A stretch of 64,000 nt of DNA from Chryseobacterium sp. JUb7 (GCF_024806495.1 NZ_JANUFF010000002.1:558001-622000), one strand, 5' to 3'. Numbered from the stretch's first letter, positions 1-9,455 are shown. Notes: generated by a model not told the origin, from the letters alone. Numbers and translations are program-made.

Positions 1-2821
1 CATAAAAATCTTTTGCCGATTTAAACTGTGCATCTTTTATCAAAAGAGCACTGTTATCAGAATAGATTCTCAGGTTATGAATATCAAAATCTGCTGTTTT
101 CTTCCGGTACGTAATAGAATGATCCAATTCAGGGCTGGTATCAATTGCCCAGGTAACATTATTAAATTTTACTTCTGTGGGTTCAAATCTGAATACATAA
201 TCACCTATCGTATTGGTAGATTGATTGACGTTAATAGCATACTCTTTCAGATTATCATTCGTTTCATCTTCCTGGTTACCATGCTTGAATTTCGTAGCCA
301 GATGGAGAATAGAATTATTCTCGTTTCTGCCACTCAGTGTAATATCTTTAAGGATATTTTTATTGTATTCTATCCTGTTTATTTTTGCAAAAATCTGTTC
401 GTCAAGATTGGCGGTATTAATTCTCACCATGACACTATCGACCATCGCACTGTCTTTGGAGATATTCCCCCTTTCGTTAATTTTATACTCAGGGTTTGCT
501 GCTGCCAAAGCTTTATCTGCCTCTGTGATTTCTTCTTTTTTGGTCATCAGATACTTTAGAGAAGCTGCATCCAGATTTAATACTAAATTATTAGAATTCC
601 CATCATACTTCCCTTCCACTTTAGCTCCCTGCGGAAGTTTGAGATCTGGCAGAAAATAACTTACCAGCCCCTGCTGAACATCAAAATTCATATCAAATTC
701 CTGTCCTCGGTACAGTTTTCTGGGTGGCGGACCTACCAGTATTTTACCCAGCCCGTTCTGAACCATTCCTGATAAATCTGCAAGGCTGTATCTTCCCGAA
801 ATTTTACCATTAACAGCTCCCGGAGCATCAACATCAATCACACGGTTTCCTCCTTCAACAAAAGTCTTAAGCTTAGCATTCGGAATAATATATTTTTGAT
901 CAGCTGTTGCAAAGTTCACCTGATTAGCCTCTATATCCAGAATAAGATCATTAATCGTAGACATAGACATTTTACCAACCACCTGACCGCTTACAATCTG
1001 ATTTCCGGGCTTATCTGTGAAATAATTCATATTCAGATAGCTCACATCAGCATCCACATCCATTGAAATCCTTGGAGTACTGAAATCAATCAGCCCTTTT
1101 ACAGTGGCTTTTGCCTGTTCATCATTTACCGTAATCAGTCCATTATATTTTTTATGATCCAGTAAACCGTCCAGATTAAGATTATTGATCTCCTTATTCA
1201 TAATCTCAATACTTGAAATTTGAGATTTTGTAGTAAGGCGCATCGTATTAACGTCAAAACTCTGTCCGTTAACATCAAAATTTCCGGAGATTAAACCTAC
1301 CGATTTATTTTTTGTAATAACTGAAGTATTCAGATCTCTTACCTCCAGATATCCGCTGTATTTTGGAAGTGTTGTGCTGTATCCTGTAAGAGAAAACTTG
1401 GTAATTTTTGCCTGTCCTATTCCTGTCATCAGATTACCCGCTGACACATATACCTGTTGGGGAGTCACTCGCGCAGCTCCATTGTACTTTAATTTTCCAA
1501 AATCATCAGCAAAATTCTTCATTTTTGTAGAAATAAATGAAGGCATCATTGCTTTCAGATCTTTATATGTGAAATCTGTTGAAAGATTATTCGTCTCAAT
1601 TAAAAAATTTCCTTTTAATAAATTGTCAACCCTCATTGTTTTGGTTGCAATATTTACATCAGGATTTCGGATCAGAAAATTTTCAAGATGGAACTTATTC
1701 AAAGGCCCGGTCATTTTTCCGGAGACATTGAAAGGTTTAAAATTATCCCAGTTAGTCACAAAATAGCTGATATCATAACCACTCAGCTGGCTTCCCTGCT
1801 GAAGGTTCATATCCCAGCGCACTCTGTCTGCAAAATCGGCCCATGATCCTTTATTAAGGTTAAATTTAATATCTCCCTGTAAAAGGGTGTGATCCGTATT
1901 TAATGTCAAATCTTTCAGAGACAGAAAATCCTGAGTCATCGAAAGTTCAGTTGAAAAAGTATCTACTGTATGAGATTTTCCCCATCTGGTGGTGACAAAG
2001 GACATATTATTAATCAAAGCAGAAATATTAGCTCCGTTTACTTTAACATTCGGAGCTTTTAAGTTGAACTTTGTAGCAGTCAACCACTTCCCTGCTTCTC
2101 CAGGCGAATTCTGATTAACAATAGAAACTTTGGAATCAAGAATCTGAAGTCTTGAGTTTAACTGAAAAGGAGGTTTGTTCGGATCTCTTTTTTTTCCACT
2201 GTCGAATAATTGTGTAAAACGGATAAAGTTTGAAATACTGTCACCTTTATAAGTAATAACTTTTACATCCGCATTTTTAAGAGTAAGAGAATTAAAGCTT
2301 AAAGAGTTATTTTTTCCGATATTAGTGGCTAGGGAAAACCAGTCGGAATTAGCTGTGAATTCCTTTGCGGTAATAAAATCAAGTCCTTTATAATCTTTAA
2401 TTTTTAAGCCTTTGATTTTTACATTTCCAAAAAAATTAACTTCCACACTCTCCGTAGACATTTTAGCCTTAAAATCTCTGTTTACGATTTGTAAAGCCTG
2501 ATTGGCAGCCCATTGCTTGGTAACCGGAAGATTGATGATGATGATTATGGCGGTGGTAAGAAAAAATCCGAGCCAGAAAATAATCAATAACAATTTTGCC
2601 CACCACGAATAGCTCGTAACATCTTTTACGGCCTGTTTTCCGAATTCTTCAGCAGTTTCTACGGGATGATGAATAGCATCTGAAGCCAGCTCAGATGCTT
2701 CTTTCACTGTTTCCTTCACTACCCCTTCAGCATTTTCAACAGCTTTTTGTACCTGATCACCTAAGTTGCCAGCTACTGATTTTTTGTTCTCATTCTCGTT
2801 ATTATTCTCTAACTTTGCCAT
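1..2821 (-). CDS. TamB/AsmA-like envelope protein, N-terminal part (runs off left edge)
   Basis: About 940 codons are visible, open to the window edge. The start ATG at 2821-2819 gives MAKLENNNEN. The first ~75 residues are a charged, Ala/Val/Glu-rich amphipathic stretch (AVENAEGVVKETVKEASEL), then one membrane helix around residues 72-95 (LLLIIFWLGFFLTTAIIIII). The rest is a long repetitive beta-rich region with AsmA/TamB features: 'VKIKGLKIKDYKGL', alternating LNLD/FNLK strands and many NG/DG turns. Family members are anchored in the inner membrane, span the periplasm and help move lipids or outer-membrane proteins. Flavobacterial TamB homologues often exceed 1,400 residues, so perhaps a third or more lies outside the window. 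The gene is divergent from tsaD with only 4 bp between the start codons. The TamB-versus-AsmA assignment rests on architecture, and the C-terminal domain that would settle it is not in view. Confidence 0.75.
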   Translation of the reverse strand, partial: MAKLENNNENENKKSVAGNLGDQVQKAVENAEGVVKETVKEASELASDAIHHPVETAEEFGKQAVKDVTSYSWWAKLLLIIFWLGFFLTTAIIIIINLPVTKQWAANQALQIVNRDFKAKMSTESVEVNFFGNVKIKGLKIKDYKGLDFITAKEFTANSDWFSLATNIGKNNSLSFNSLTLKNADVKVITYKGDSISNFIRFTQLFDSGKKRDPNKPPFQLNSRLQILDSKVSIVNQNSPGEAGKWLTATKFNLKAPNVKVNGANISALINNMSFVTTRWGKSHTVDTFSTELSMTQDFLSLKDLTLNTDHTLLQGDIKFNLNKGSWADFADRVRWDMNLQQGSQLSGYDISYFVTNWDNFKPFNVSGKMTGPLNKFHLENFLIRNPDVNIATKTMRVDNLLKGNFLIETNNLSTDFTYKDLKAMMPSFISTKMKNFADDFGKLKYNGAARVTPQQVYVSAGNLMTGIGQAKITKFSLTGYSTTLPKYSGYLEVRDLNTSVITKNKSVGLISGNFDVNGQSFDVNTMRLTTKSQISSIEIMNKEINNLNLDGLLDHKKYNGLITVNDEQAKATVKGLIDFSTPRISMDVDADVSYLNMNYFTDKPGNQIVSGQVVGKMSMSTINDLILDIEANQVNFATADQKYIIPNAKLKTFVEGGNRVIDVDAPGAVNGKISGRYSLADLSGMVQNGLGKILVGPPPRKLYRGQEFDMNFDVQQGLVSYFLPDLKLPQGAKVEGKYDGNSNNLVLNLDAASLKYLMTKKEEITEADKALAAANPEYKINERGNISKDSAMVDSVMVRINTANLDEQIFAKINRIEYNKNILKDITLSGRNENNSILHLATKFKHGNQEDETNDNLKEYAINVNQSTNTIGDYVFRFEPTEVKFNNVTWAIDTSPELDHSITYRKKTADFDIHNLRIYSDNSALLIKDAQFKSAKDFY
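2810..2817 (+). promoter_or_regulatory. Candidate -7 element for tsaD (TAACTTTG)
   Basis: TAACTTTG matches the Bacteroidota -7 consensus TAnnTTTG and is followed by C. It lies inside the first codons of the divergent TamB-like gene and 8 bp before the tsaD ATG, so the transcript would have almost no leader. A TTG lies upstream (2784-2786), but the 23 bp spacing is longer than the usual ~19. Confidence 0.35.
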
Positions 2822-2825
2822 TATT

Positions 2826-3842
2826 ATGAGCGACTCTATAATTTTAGGTATTGAATCGTCTTGCGACGACACATCAGCAGCTATCATCAAGGGAAATTCT
2901 ATTCTGTCTAATATTGCAGCGAATCAGGCTATCCATAAAGAATATGGAGGCGTTGTTCCCGAGTTGGCATCGCGTGCACATCAGCAAAATATCATCCCCG
3001 TTGTTGAAAAATCTTTAACTAAAGCAAATATACAACAAAATGCAATTTCTGCTATAGGATTTACACGTGGACCCGGACTTTTAGGATCACTTCTTGTAGG
3101 AACATCATTTGCTAAGTCTTTGGCAATGAGTTTGGATGTTCCGTTAATTGAAGTAAACCACCTCCAGGCGCACATTTTAGCGCATTTCATTGAGGATGCA
3201 AATCCTATGCCGCCCAAATTTCCTTTTTTGTGCCTTACCGTAAGTGGTGGGCATACCATGATTGTTTTGGTGAAGGACTATTTTGATATGGAAATCATTG
3301 GAAAAACCATTGATGATGCCGCAGGAGAAGCATTTGACAAGATTGGAAAAATCTTTGATCTGGATTATCCTGCAGGTCCGATTATCGATAAACTGGCTAA
3401 AGAGGGAAATCCTGATACTTTTAAATTTAATAAACCAAAACTGGAGAATTACGATTATTCTTTCAGCGGAGTAAAGACTTCTGTATTATATTTTATACAA
3501 AAAGAAGTTAAAAAAGATCCGGATTTTATTAAAAATAATTTAATTGATCTGTGTGCCTCAGTTCAGAAAACCATTATTGAAATTCTGATGACCAAACTGG
3601 AAAAAGCGGCAAAAGATTTAGAGATAAGAGAAGTAGCAATTGCCGGTGGAGTTTCTGCCAATTCGGCTTTGAGAAAAGCCATGCAGGACAATCATGAAAA
3701 ATTAAACTGGAATATTTACATTCCAAAATTTGAATATACGACAGACAATGCCGCAATGATTGCCATGGTAGCTCAGCTGAAATATGAAAGAGGAGAATTT
3801 ACGGATCTGAGAACTTCCGCAACCGCAAAATATGATTTATGA
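2826..3842 (+). CDS. tsaD: tRNA N6-adenosine threonylcarbamoyltransferase TsaD
   Basis: 338 residues from the ATG at 2826 (MSDSIILGIESSCDDTS). An upstream in-frame start at 2766 would add 20 residues lying inside the divergent gene and is unlikely. TsaD transfers the threonylcarbamoyl group from TC-AMP to A37 of ANN-decoding tRNAs, with TsaB, TsaE and TsaC. Visible hallmarks of the ASKHA/Kae1 fold are the N-terminal GIESSCDDT, the metal-binding HLQAHILAH, LTVSGGHT, DDAAGEAFDK, GGVSANSALR and the C-terminal YTTDNAAMIA. Length is normal. The stop codon overlaps the ATG of the next gene (ATGA), suggesting translational coupling. The product is the substrate for the MtaB-type enzyme encoded at 51.1-52.5 kb. 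Confidence 0.97.
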   Translation: MSDSIILGIESSCDDTSAAIIKGNSILSNIAANQAIHKEYGGVVPELASRAHQQNIIPVVEKSLTKANIQQNAISAIGFTRGPGLLGSLLVGTSFAKSLAMSLDVPLIEVNHLQAHILAHFIEDANPMPPKFPFLCLTVSGGHTMIVLVKDYFDMEIIGKTIDDAAGEAFDKIGKIFDLDYPAGPIIDKLAKEGNPDTFKFNKPKLENYDYSFSGVKTSVLYFIQKEVKKDPDFIKNNLIDLCASVQKTIIEILMTKLEKAAKDLEIREVAIAGGVSANSALRKAMQDNHEKLNWNIYIPKFEYTTDNAAMIAMVAQLKYERGEFTDLRTSATAKYDL

Positions 3843-4249
3843 AAATACTGCTAGAAGAAAAAATACTAGGAACACAATCTAAGAAGAATTCAAAATATTA
3901 TTGGGTACTGGAAACCATAACAGGAAAAAACGAAGTTGTAGCTGAAGCTGAAGAAGATGATTTTCTGATGAGCAGTTCTGAAATAGGATATATTCAGAAT
4001 ATAAAAGAAGAAATTATTGAAAAAATAAATTCAGAGAATGTTTTTAGTTTTGCGTATGAGCCGAAAGAAGGAGATTATTTATCTATTAAAAACAATTTGA
4101 GAAAAAATGAATATCTGAATATGATTTTCATGAATAATGTTTGGGTTGAAGAAATTTATTTATGCTCATACCGTGATTGCGAAGGTGATATTTATACTAC
4201 CATAAAAACCGGAGTAGCATTTTTGAGCGAGAATGAAATTTACTTTTAA
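3839..4249 (+). CDS. Hypothetical protein coupled to tsaD
   Basis: 136 residues, overlapping the tsaD stop by 4 bp, so probably co-translated. The protein is acidic and lysine/glutamate rich, with no signal peptide or membrane helix and no motif I recognise. It has two Cys (YLCSYRDCEGD, about residue 110) that are not in a recognisable metal site. Codon use resembles its neighbours. Its position between tsaD and rsmE does not prove a role in RNA modification. Confidence 0.8.
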   Translation: MKILLEEKILGTQSKKNSKYYWVLETITGKNEVVAEAEEDDFLMSSSEIGYIQNIKEEIIEKINSENVFSFAYEPKEGDYLSIKNNLRKNEYLNMIFMNNVWVEEIYLCSYRDCEGDIYTTIKTGVAFLSENEIYF

Positions 4250-4294
4250 TAATCATTTATAAATAAAATTCAGGCAGATTTTAAATATCAATAT

Positions 4295-4984
4295 ATGAAA
4301 CTTTTTTTTGGCGAAATAAATAACGGACAAGTAATAATTAATGACGAAGAACAGCAACACATTGTAAAAGTCCTTCGAATGAAAAATGGTGAAGAAATTC
4401 ACGTAACCGATGGTAAAGGAAGTTTAGCATCCGGCACATTGATTATTGAAGGTAAAAAAGCCAATATTACCGTATCTGAAATAAAAACAGATTATCCGGA
4501 CTTCAGCCCGAAACTTCATATTGCGATAGCTCCCACAAAAAATATAGACCGTATTGAGTTTTTCGCAGAAAAGGCTGTAGAAATGGGGATTTCTGAGATC
4601 ACCATTTTACAAACTGAAAAAACAGAACGTAAAAATATCAATATCGACAAGCTCAGAAAACAGGCTGTCGCTGCTTCAAAACAAAGTCTGAGATTTCATT
4701 TTCCGATCATCAATGATTCTGTTAAATTACAGGATTTTCTGAAAAATATTAATTCTTCAACTACGTTTGTTGCCCACTGCCATGAGAATTTGGAGAGAAT
4801 AGAGTTGCAAAAAATACCAAAATCTGAAGAAATTACGTTCTTAATCGGTCCTGAGGGAGATTTTTCGGAGAAAGAAATCAACTATTTATCCGACCAAAAA
4901 GTAAGAGCTGTATCACTTGGGAGCCAAAGACTTAGAACCGAAACGGCCGGAATATTCGTTGCTGCATGGAATTACTTAACTTAA
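4295..4984 (+). CDS. rsmE: 16S rRNA (uracil-1498-N3)-methyltransferase RsmE
   Basis: 229 residues, normal for the family. It has an N-terminal PUA-like domain (about 1-70, with HIVKVLRMKNGEEI) followed by a SPOUT knot domain. Key segments are TKNIDRIEFFAEKAVEMG with the following QTEKTER, the Gln/Ser stretch AVAASKQSLR, the SAM-binding LIGPEGDFSEKE and the terminal SLGSQRLRTETAG. It methylates N3 of U1498 in 16S rRNA of the assembled 30S subunit. It starts 45 bp after the preceding hypothetical gene, probably in the same transcript as tsaD. Confidence 0.95.
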   Translation: MKLFFGEINNGQVIINDEEQQHIVKVLRMKNGEEIHVTDGKGSLASGTLIIEGKKANITVSEIKTDYPDFSPKLHIAIAPTKNIDRIEFFAEKAVEMGISEITILQTEKTERKNINIDKLRKQAVAASKQSLRFHFPIINDSVKLQDFLKNINSSTTFVAHCHENLERIELQKIPKSEEITFLIGPEGDFSEKEINYLSDQKVRAVSLGSQRLRTETAGIFVAAWNYLT

Positions 4985-5024
4985 AATTAATCACTTATAA
5001 TTGAATAACTTAGTATATTTTTAA

Positions 5025-5032
5025 TAATTTTG
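5025..5032 (+). promoter_or_regulatory. Candidate -7 element TAATTTTG for the secreted-protein operon
   Basis: TAATTTTG followed by CGCACC fits the TAnnTTTG consensus. A TTG at 5001-5003 is a possible -33 element (spacer 21). It lies 20 bp before the GTG start at 5052 and after the rsmE stop, so it would drive the two secreted-protein genes. Confidence 0.45.
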
Positions 5033-5051
5033 CGCACCAAATTAACATACC

Positions 5052-7091
5052 GTGAAGCGCATTTATCTATTTTTAGTATTTTTTTTATTTCAATTTTATT
5101 TTTCTCAACTCGACAACACGCACTATTTACAGCCTATTATTTTTGGAGGGTATGATACAACGACCATTACCGAAGAATATATTTATCTGTCGACTCCATC
5201 AACATCCAATATCACTGTTACCGTGAAAATGGCAGACGAAACAACCATTCCAAGGTTGTCTGTCTTAAATATCAACAGCAATACCACTACCATTGTGACC
5301 AATGGTACTGTGACATTTAATAATGGAACCCCGCTAAGAATATCCGTAGTCAATGCATCCAACGCTATTCTGGCTCCCGGAGCAACTCCCATGACAGTAG
5401 CTACAACCAGAGCAGGAACAATTATTCCCGCCAATATCGGAGGGATGGTATTTCGCTCAGCAGATAATTTCTTTGTTAATTACAGAGGATTATCCGGCTC
5501 TCAGGCAGGTTCTGTACTTACAAAAGGGAAAGTTGCTTTAGGAAAAACCTTTTTTTGGGGAGGTACTCCTAATGAATTTACGACCAGTGTAGCGGAAGTA
5601 GGAAACATGGTTTCTATTATGGCTACTGAAAATAACACTGTAGTCACCATTAATAATATTGATGCAGGTACACAATTTATTAACGGGTCCAGCGCCACTC
5701 CACTTACAGGAACCACTTTTACAAGAACATTAAATAAAGGTGAGTCTTTTGTGTTATATGCAAAAGTAAAAACCGGAGCTTTCAGTTTACAGGATACCGG
5801 CTGGCTGGGAGCCAAAATAACTTCTGATAAAAATATAGCGGTTACCGTAGGAGGTTTAATGCAGCAAGGAAGTGTAGAATCAGGAACTGTTTCTGACGGC
5901 AGAGACTTTGCTGTTGATCAGCTTGTCCCTGTTGAACAGCTCGGAAACGAATATGTTGTCATGCAGGGAAATGGCGGAGCTTATGAAAGAGTAATCGTAG
6001 TAGCTACCCAAGCCAATACAACCATAAGCCTGAACGGAAATACAGCAGCGAATTATACACTGACAAATATTGGTGATTATCAGATTATTCCGGCCTCATT
6101 CTTCACCAGCAAAAATATGTACATCAAATCCAATAAGGCAGTATATGTTTTTCATAAAATCTTCGGAAGCTCAGCCCTTAATACCAACAGCTTTATGTTT
6201 ATCCCTCCGTTATCATGTTTCGGGCAGACCGAAGTGAATATGATCCCTGACGGTAAACGTATCGGAGCTACAGTTTATCCGAATACCGAACTTGCCGTTC
6301 TGGCAGCAAGCGGAACAGCGAATGCGCCCGTTGTCACAGTCGGAGGAACAGCTTTAGCAGCTACAGTTGCAGCAGGAACAGCAGTACCCGGAAATGCCAA
6401 CTGGAGAAGCTACAGATACAATATTGCAGATGCAGCAGGAGGAACAGCCACGATTAAAAACGTGAAAATAAGCTCTGCGGGAACAATACAGGCAGAATTA
6501 GTGGGAGCCAGCGGTGCAGCAGGATTCGGAGGATATTATTCAGGATTTGGAACATCTCCTATTGTCAATGTAAATGTTACCAACAGTCCGACCTCAAGAC
6601 CTTGTACAGGTAATACCGGAACTTCATCGTTATCTGTAACATCAGGTTTAGGAACATATCAATGGTATAAAAACAATGTAATCATAGCCGGAGCGACCAG
6701 CAATACCTATGCGATACCGGCAGGCGATACGACCTCAGCAGAATACAACGTTATCATAAACGTTCCGGGAGGTTGTACCCTATATTCAAACGTCGTTAAA
6801 TCCTATCCTTGCCCATGTTACAAACCCGGAGCTACAGGAACACCCGAAATCACAAAAATAGGAATCTCAACAAGAGCTTCTAAAAGTACGGCAAACTGGC
6901 CTGCAGATGCTAATAATGCATTTTTTGCTCTTGAATCTAATGATAAAGGATTTGTGATCACCAGAATTCCTGATCCGGAAACAGCAATCACCAATCCTAT
7001 AGACGGAATGATGGTATTTGATACCGACGATGTATGTCTAAAAATATACAACGGAACAAAATGGAGCTGTATTAACCAAACATGTAACTAA
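5052..7091 (+). CDS. Large secreted protein with IgGFc-binding-type N-terminal domain
   Basis: 679 residues from a GTG start (KRIYLFLVFFLFQFYFSQ signal peptide, cleavage probably after FSQ). The body, roughly residues 30-510, is Thr/Ala/Gly/Val-rich beta structure with phrases typical of the IgGFc-binding N-terminal domain seen in Bacteroidota secreted proteins: 'ATENNTVVTIN', 'LNKGESFVLYAK', 'GAKITSDKNIAVTVGG', 'DQLVPVEQLGNEYVV'. Next comes an Ig-like stretch (GLGTYQWYKNNVIIAGATS), then a C-terminal module ending in DGMMVFDTDDVCLKIYNGTKW, which resembles the modules in the next gene. No type A or B T9SS sorting signal is visible at the C-terminus, so the route to the surface is unclear. It is 2 bp from the next gene and probably co-transcribed. 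Ligand unknown. Confidence 0.75.
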   Translation: MKRIYLFLVFFLFQFYFSQLDNTHYLQPIIFGGYDTTTITEEYIYLSTPSTSNITVTVKMADETTIPRLSVLNINSNTTTIVTNGTVTFNNGTPLRISVVNASNAILAPGATPMTVATTRAGTIIPANIGGMVFRSADNFFVNYRGLSGSQAGSVLTKGKVALGKTFFWGGTPNEFTTSVAEVGNMVSIMATENNTVVTINNIDAGTQFINGSSATPLTGTTFTRTLNKGESFVLYAKVKTGAFSLQDTGWLGAKITSDKNIAVTVGGLMQQGSVESGTVSDGRDFAVDQLVPVEQLGNEYVVMQGNGGAYERVIVVATQANTTISLNGNTAANYTLTNIGDYQIIPASFFTSKNMYIKSNKAVYVFHKIFGSSALNTNSFMFIPPLSCFGQTEVNMIPDGKRIGATVYPNTELAVLAASGTANAPVVTVGGTALAATVAAGTAVPGNANWRSYRYNIADAAGGTATIKNVKISSAGTIQAELVGASGAAGFGGYYSGFGTSPIVNVNVTNSPTSRPCTGNTGTSSLSVTSGLGTYQWYKNNVIIAGATSNTYAIPAGDTTSAEYNVIINVPGGCTLYSNVVKSYPCPCYKPGATGTPEITKIGISTRASKSTANWPADANNAFFALESNDKGFVITRIPDPETAITNPIDGMMVFDTDDVCLKIYNGTKWSCINQTCN

Positions 7092-7093
7092 TT

Positions 7094-7612
7094 ATGACGA
7101 CTAAAATAAACACCCTTATTATATTTCTTTTTATTTCCATTGCTGCTCATGCACAAATCGGATTCGAAAAACCTACTGTAGACGGAAGCGGATTACTAGA
7201 TTTTCCGACCGGAACAACGAAAGGAATTATACTTCCACAAGTCAACAACAGTGCTAATATGACCGATACCTCAGCGGGAACGCTGGTTTTCGACGGTACT
7301 ACTTCAAAAGTAAAATATTACAACGGAACTGCATGGGTAGATCTTACCGGACAGGTGGGAACTTCAAGATCTTTGCTTGCCGGAACCGAACAAAACAGAT
7401 CGAAAGGAGTCATCATAGGAGCTCCCGATTCCACAGCGAAAGGAGTTATGGTATTGGAATCACAAAATAAAGCATTAATTCTTCCCAAAATCATCAATCC
7501 GGCTGCCAATGTAAAGTCACCAAGCGCAGGGATGATGTGCTATGACCCCGTTGCCAAGCTCGTTTGCTTTTACAACGGATCCAATTGGGCCTTTTGGGGA
7601 AATATAGAATAA
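7094..7612 (+). CDS. Small secreted protein with two YNG..W modules
   Basis: 172 residues with a signal peptide (MTTKINTLIIFLFISIAAHAQ). The mature part contains two related units. The first runs GIILPQVNNSANM..SAGTLVFDGT..KYYNGTAWVDL (about 45-88) and the second ALILPKIINPAANV..SAGMMCYDP..FYNGSNWAFW (about 128-170). The same unit ends the preceding 679-residue protein, so the pair looks like a secreted surface system. It starts 2 bp after the preceding stop and is followed by a strong terminator. Function unknown. Confidence 0.75.
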   Translation: MTTKINTLIIFLFISIAAHAQIGFEKPTVDGSGLLDFPTGTTKGIILPQVNNSANMTDTSAGTLVFDGTTSKVKYYNGTAWVDLTGQVGTSRSLLAGTEQNRSKGVIIGAPDSTAKGVMVLESQNKALILPKIINPAANVKSPSAGMMCYDPVAKLVCFYNGSNWAFWGNIE

Positions 7613-7613
7613 T

Positions 7614-7650
7614 AAAAAATAAGACAGCTGATTGAGCTGTCTTATTTTTT
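7614..7650. terminator. Bidirectional intrinsic terminator
   Basis: The stem AAGACAGCT (7621-7629) pairs with AGCTGTCTT (7635-7643) around a GATTG loop. It is flanked by an A-run on the left and a T-run on the right. It ends the secreted-protein operon on the plus strand and the convergent TrmH-like gene on the minus strand. Confidence 0.9.
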
Positions 7651-7669
7651 TATCTATAAATTGAAACTT

Positions 7670-8341
7670 CTAAAAAGTAAGGTTTTGATCTTTCAGATAT
7701 TTGTCGAAAATCTGCTGTCCGCTTCTTATCGAGTTGACTGCCCAACGGATTTTCATTCTTAAAAGTTTTTCTTCGTCAAGTTTATAATCAATATCCGACT
7801 TCAGAAGCTTTTGTTTTAATTCGTACATACAAATCGAAGCCGCCACAGAAACATTAAAACTCCTTGTAAAGCCATACATCGGAATAGCCAGTGTTTCATC
7901 TGCAAAATCTAAAATCTCCTGAGAAACCCCTTCCATCTCTGTACCGAAAACTAATGCAATAGGCTCTGTAATTTCATATTCAGGAAGCATTTTCGCATTA
8001 TTTTCCAATGAAACAGCAACTATTTTATAGCCTCTGTCTTTAATCTTCTGAAAAGATTCCATACTTCGGGGAAGCTTTTCAACCTCAACCCAAGTGTCGG
8101 CACCTTTTGTCACACGAAGATTAGGTTCAAAACTGTATTCTTCCTGCAAAGCCACCACTTTATGAAATCCACACGCCTCCACAGAACGCACAATCGCTGC
8201 TGCATTTCGGAACTGATAAACATCTTCCACCACAGGCAGGATAAAATCTGAACTTTCAGGCGAGAAATGTTCGATTTTCTGTAATCTTTCTTCTGTTAAA
8301 AACTGTTTTAAATACTCAAAAGTTTGTGCTAAATCTTCCAT
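7670..8341 (-). CDS. TrmH/SpoU-family RNA 2'-O-methyltransferase
   Basis: 223 residues, a SPOUT enzyme. Motif 1 is around VYQFRNAAAIVRSVEACGFH (residues 41-60; the catalytic-Arg position fits NAAAIVR). Motif 2 is IALVFGTEMEGVS and motif 3 is IPMYGFTRSFNVSVAAS, which forms the knot and binds SAM. A C-terminal extension (LRMKIRWAVNSIRSGQQIF) resembles the TrmH C-terminal helix rather than the RlmB N-terminal L30-like domain. The likely substrate is G18 of tRNA, as for TrmH, but substrate cannot be fixed from sequence. It converges with the upstream secreted-protein operon and is divergent from the asparaginase gene, with an 83 bp gap. Confidence 0.85.
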   Translation of the reverse strand: MEDLAQTFEYLKQFLTEERLQKIEHFSPESSDFILPVVEDVYQFRNAAAIVRSVEACGFHKVVALQEEYSFEPNLRVTKGADTWVEVEKLPRSMESFQKIKDRGYKIVAVSLENNAKMLPEYEITEPIALVFGTEMEGVSQEILDFADETLAIPMYGFTRSFNVSVAASICMYELKQKLLKSDIDYKLDEEKLLRMKIRWAVNSIRSGQQIFDKYLKDQNLTF

Positions 8342-8424
8342 TCATTTTCAAATCTTTGCAAATTAACGTAATTTTGAGGAATGAACCTTAACTGAGATTC
8401 ATTTTACTTAATACAAACTGCTAC

Positions 8425-9441
8425 ATGAAACGAAAAGTACTGCTCATCTACACCGGAGGTACCATCGGTATGGAAAAAGATTATGAAACCGGAAGCCTTC
8501 GTGCTTTTGATTTTGGCAATATCTTCGAAAAAATGCCTGAAATGAAGCTGATGGAATGTGAAGTTTTCGTGCATCCTTTCGCAAAACCCCTCGACTCTTC
8601 AGATATGGGACCGGAAGAATGGAAAATCATTGCTAATTATATTCATGAAAATTATAAAAAATATGATGGTTTTTTAATCCTTCATGGTACAGATACGATG
8701 TCTTATACGGCTTCTGCATTGAGTTTTATGTTAAAAGGCTTAACAAAACCTGTGATCTTAACCGGCTCACAGCTTCCGATCGGAGATTTAAGAACAGATG
8801 CTAAAGAAAATCTTCTGACCAGCTTGTATTATGCAAGTTTATATGAGCAAAACGAAGCCGTTATTCAGGAAGTGGCGATTTATTTTGAATATAAATTACT
8901 GAGGGGAAACAGAACCCTTAAATATTCTGCTGAGTATTTTGATGCCTATTCAAGTCCGAATTACCCTATTCTAGGGCAATCGGGAGTACATTTAAATATT
9001 ATTAAAGATAATTTATACCGGTGTGATCCGCGAATCGAATTTCATGTAGATGAAAATGTATGTGAAGATGTACTGTTCTGGAGAATTTTTCCAGGGATGA
9101 AGCTGAATCACTTCAAAGAAATTCCGAAAATGAAAGTTCTGATTCTTCAGGTTTTTGGTTCAGGGACAATCTTCAGCAGCGAAAAAACTCAGGAAACCCT
9201 TCAGCAGATCCGAAACAACGGAACTGAAATCGTAGTGGTAAGTCAGTGTATTTCAGGAGGAATATCGTTTGGAAAATATGAAAACAGTAATATTTTCTCA
9301 AGAATCGGTGCTATCAGCGGGAAAGATATGACTGCCGAATCTGCAATTACCAAAGCCATGCATTTAATTGACAATCCAAATTACAGAGGGAGTTTCGCAG
9401 ATAATTTCTCGAGAAGCCTTTGTGGAGAAATTACTGAGTAA
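8425..9441 (+). CDS. ansA: Type I (cytoplasmic) L-asparaginase
   Basis: 338 residues with no signal peptide, matching the length of cytoplasmic asparaginase I. It hydrolyses L-asparagine to aspartate and ammonia. The first catalytic Thr is in LLIYTGGTIGM (about residue 12) and the second motif is LHGTDTMSYTASALSF (about 91-106), which supplies the Thr-Asp pair. VILTGSQLP and the C-terminal region also match the family. A TAATTTTG element at 8369-8376 is a possible -7 box. tRNA-Ser follows 55 bp downstream with its own promoter. Confidence 0.95.
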   Translation: MKRKVLLIYTGGTIGMEKDYETGSLRAFDFGNIFEKMPEMKLMECEVFVHPFAKPLDSSDMGPEEWKIIANYIHENYKKYDGFLILHGTDTMSYTASALSFMLKGLTKPVILTGSQLPIGDLRTDAKENLLTSLYYASLYEQNEAVIQEVAIYFEYKLLRGNRTLKYSAEYFDAYSSPNYPILGQSGVHLNIIKDNLYRCDPRIEFHVDENVCEDVLFWRIFPGMKLNHFKEIPKMKVLILQVFGSGTIFSSEKTQETLQQIRNNGTEIVVVSQCISGGISFGKYENSNIFSRIGAISGKDMTAESAITKAMHLIDNPNYRGSFADNFSRSLCGEITE

Positions 9442-9455
9442 TTCGCATTAATAAT

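Noticed and set aside
77..1766. Plus-strand ORFs at 77-559, 225-659 and 1374-1766
   Set aside because: They lie antisense to the continuous TamB-like reading frame, overlap one another and have no protein-like composition; they are frame shadows.
2766..2825. Longer tsaD start at 2766
   Set aside because: It would add 20 hydrophobic residues encoded antisense within the divergent gene; TsaD proteins start close to the IxGIESSCDDT motif.
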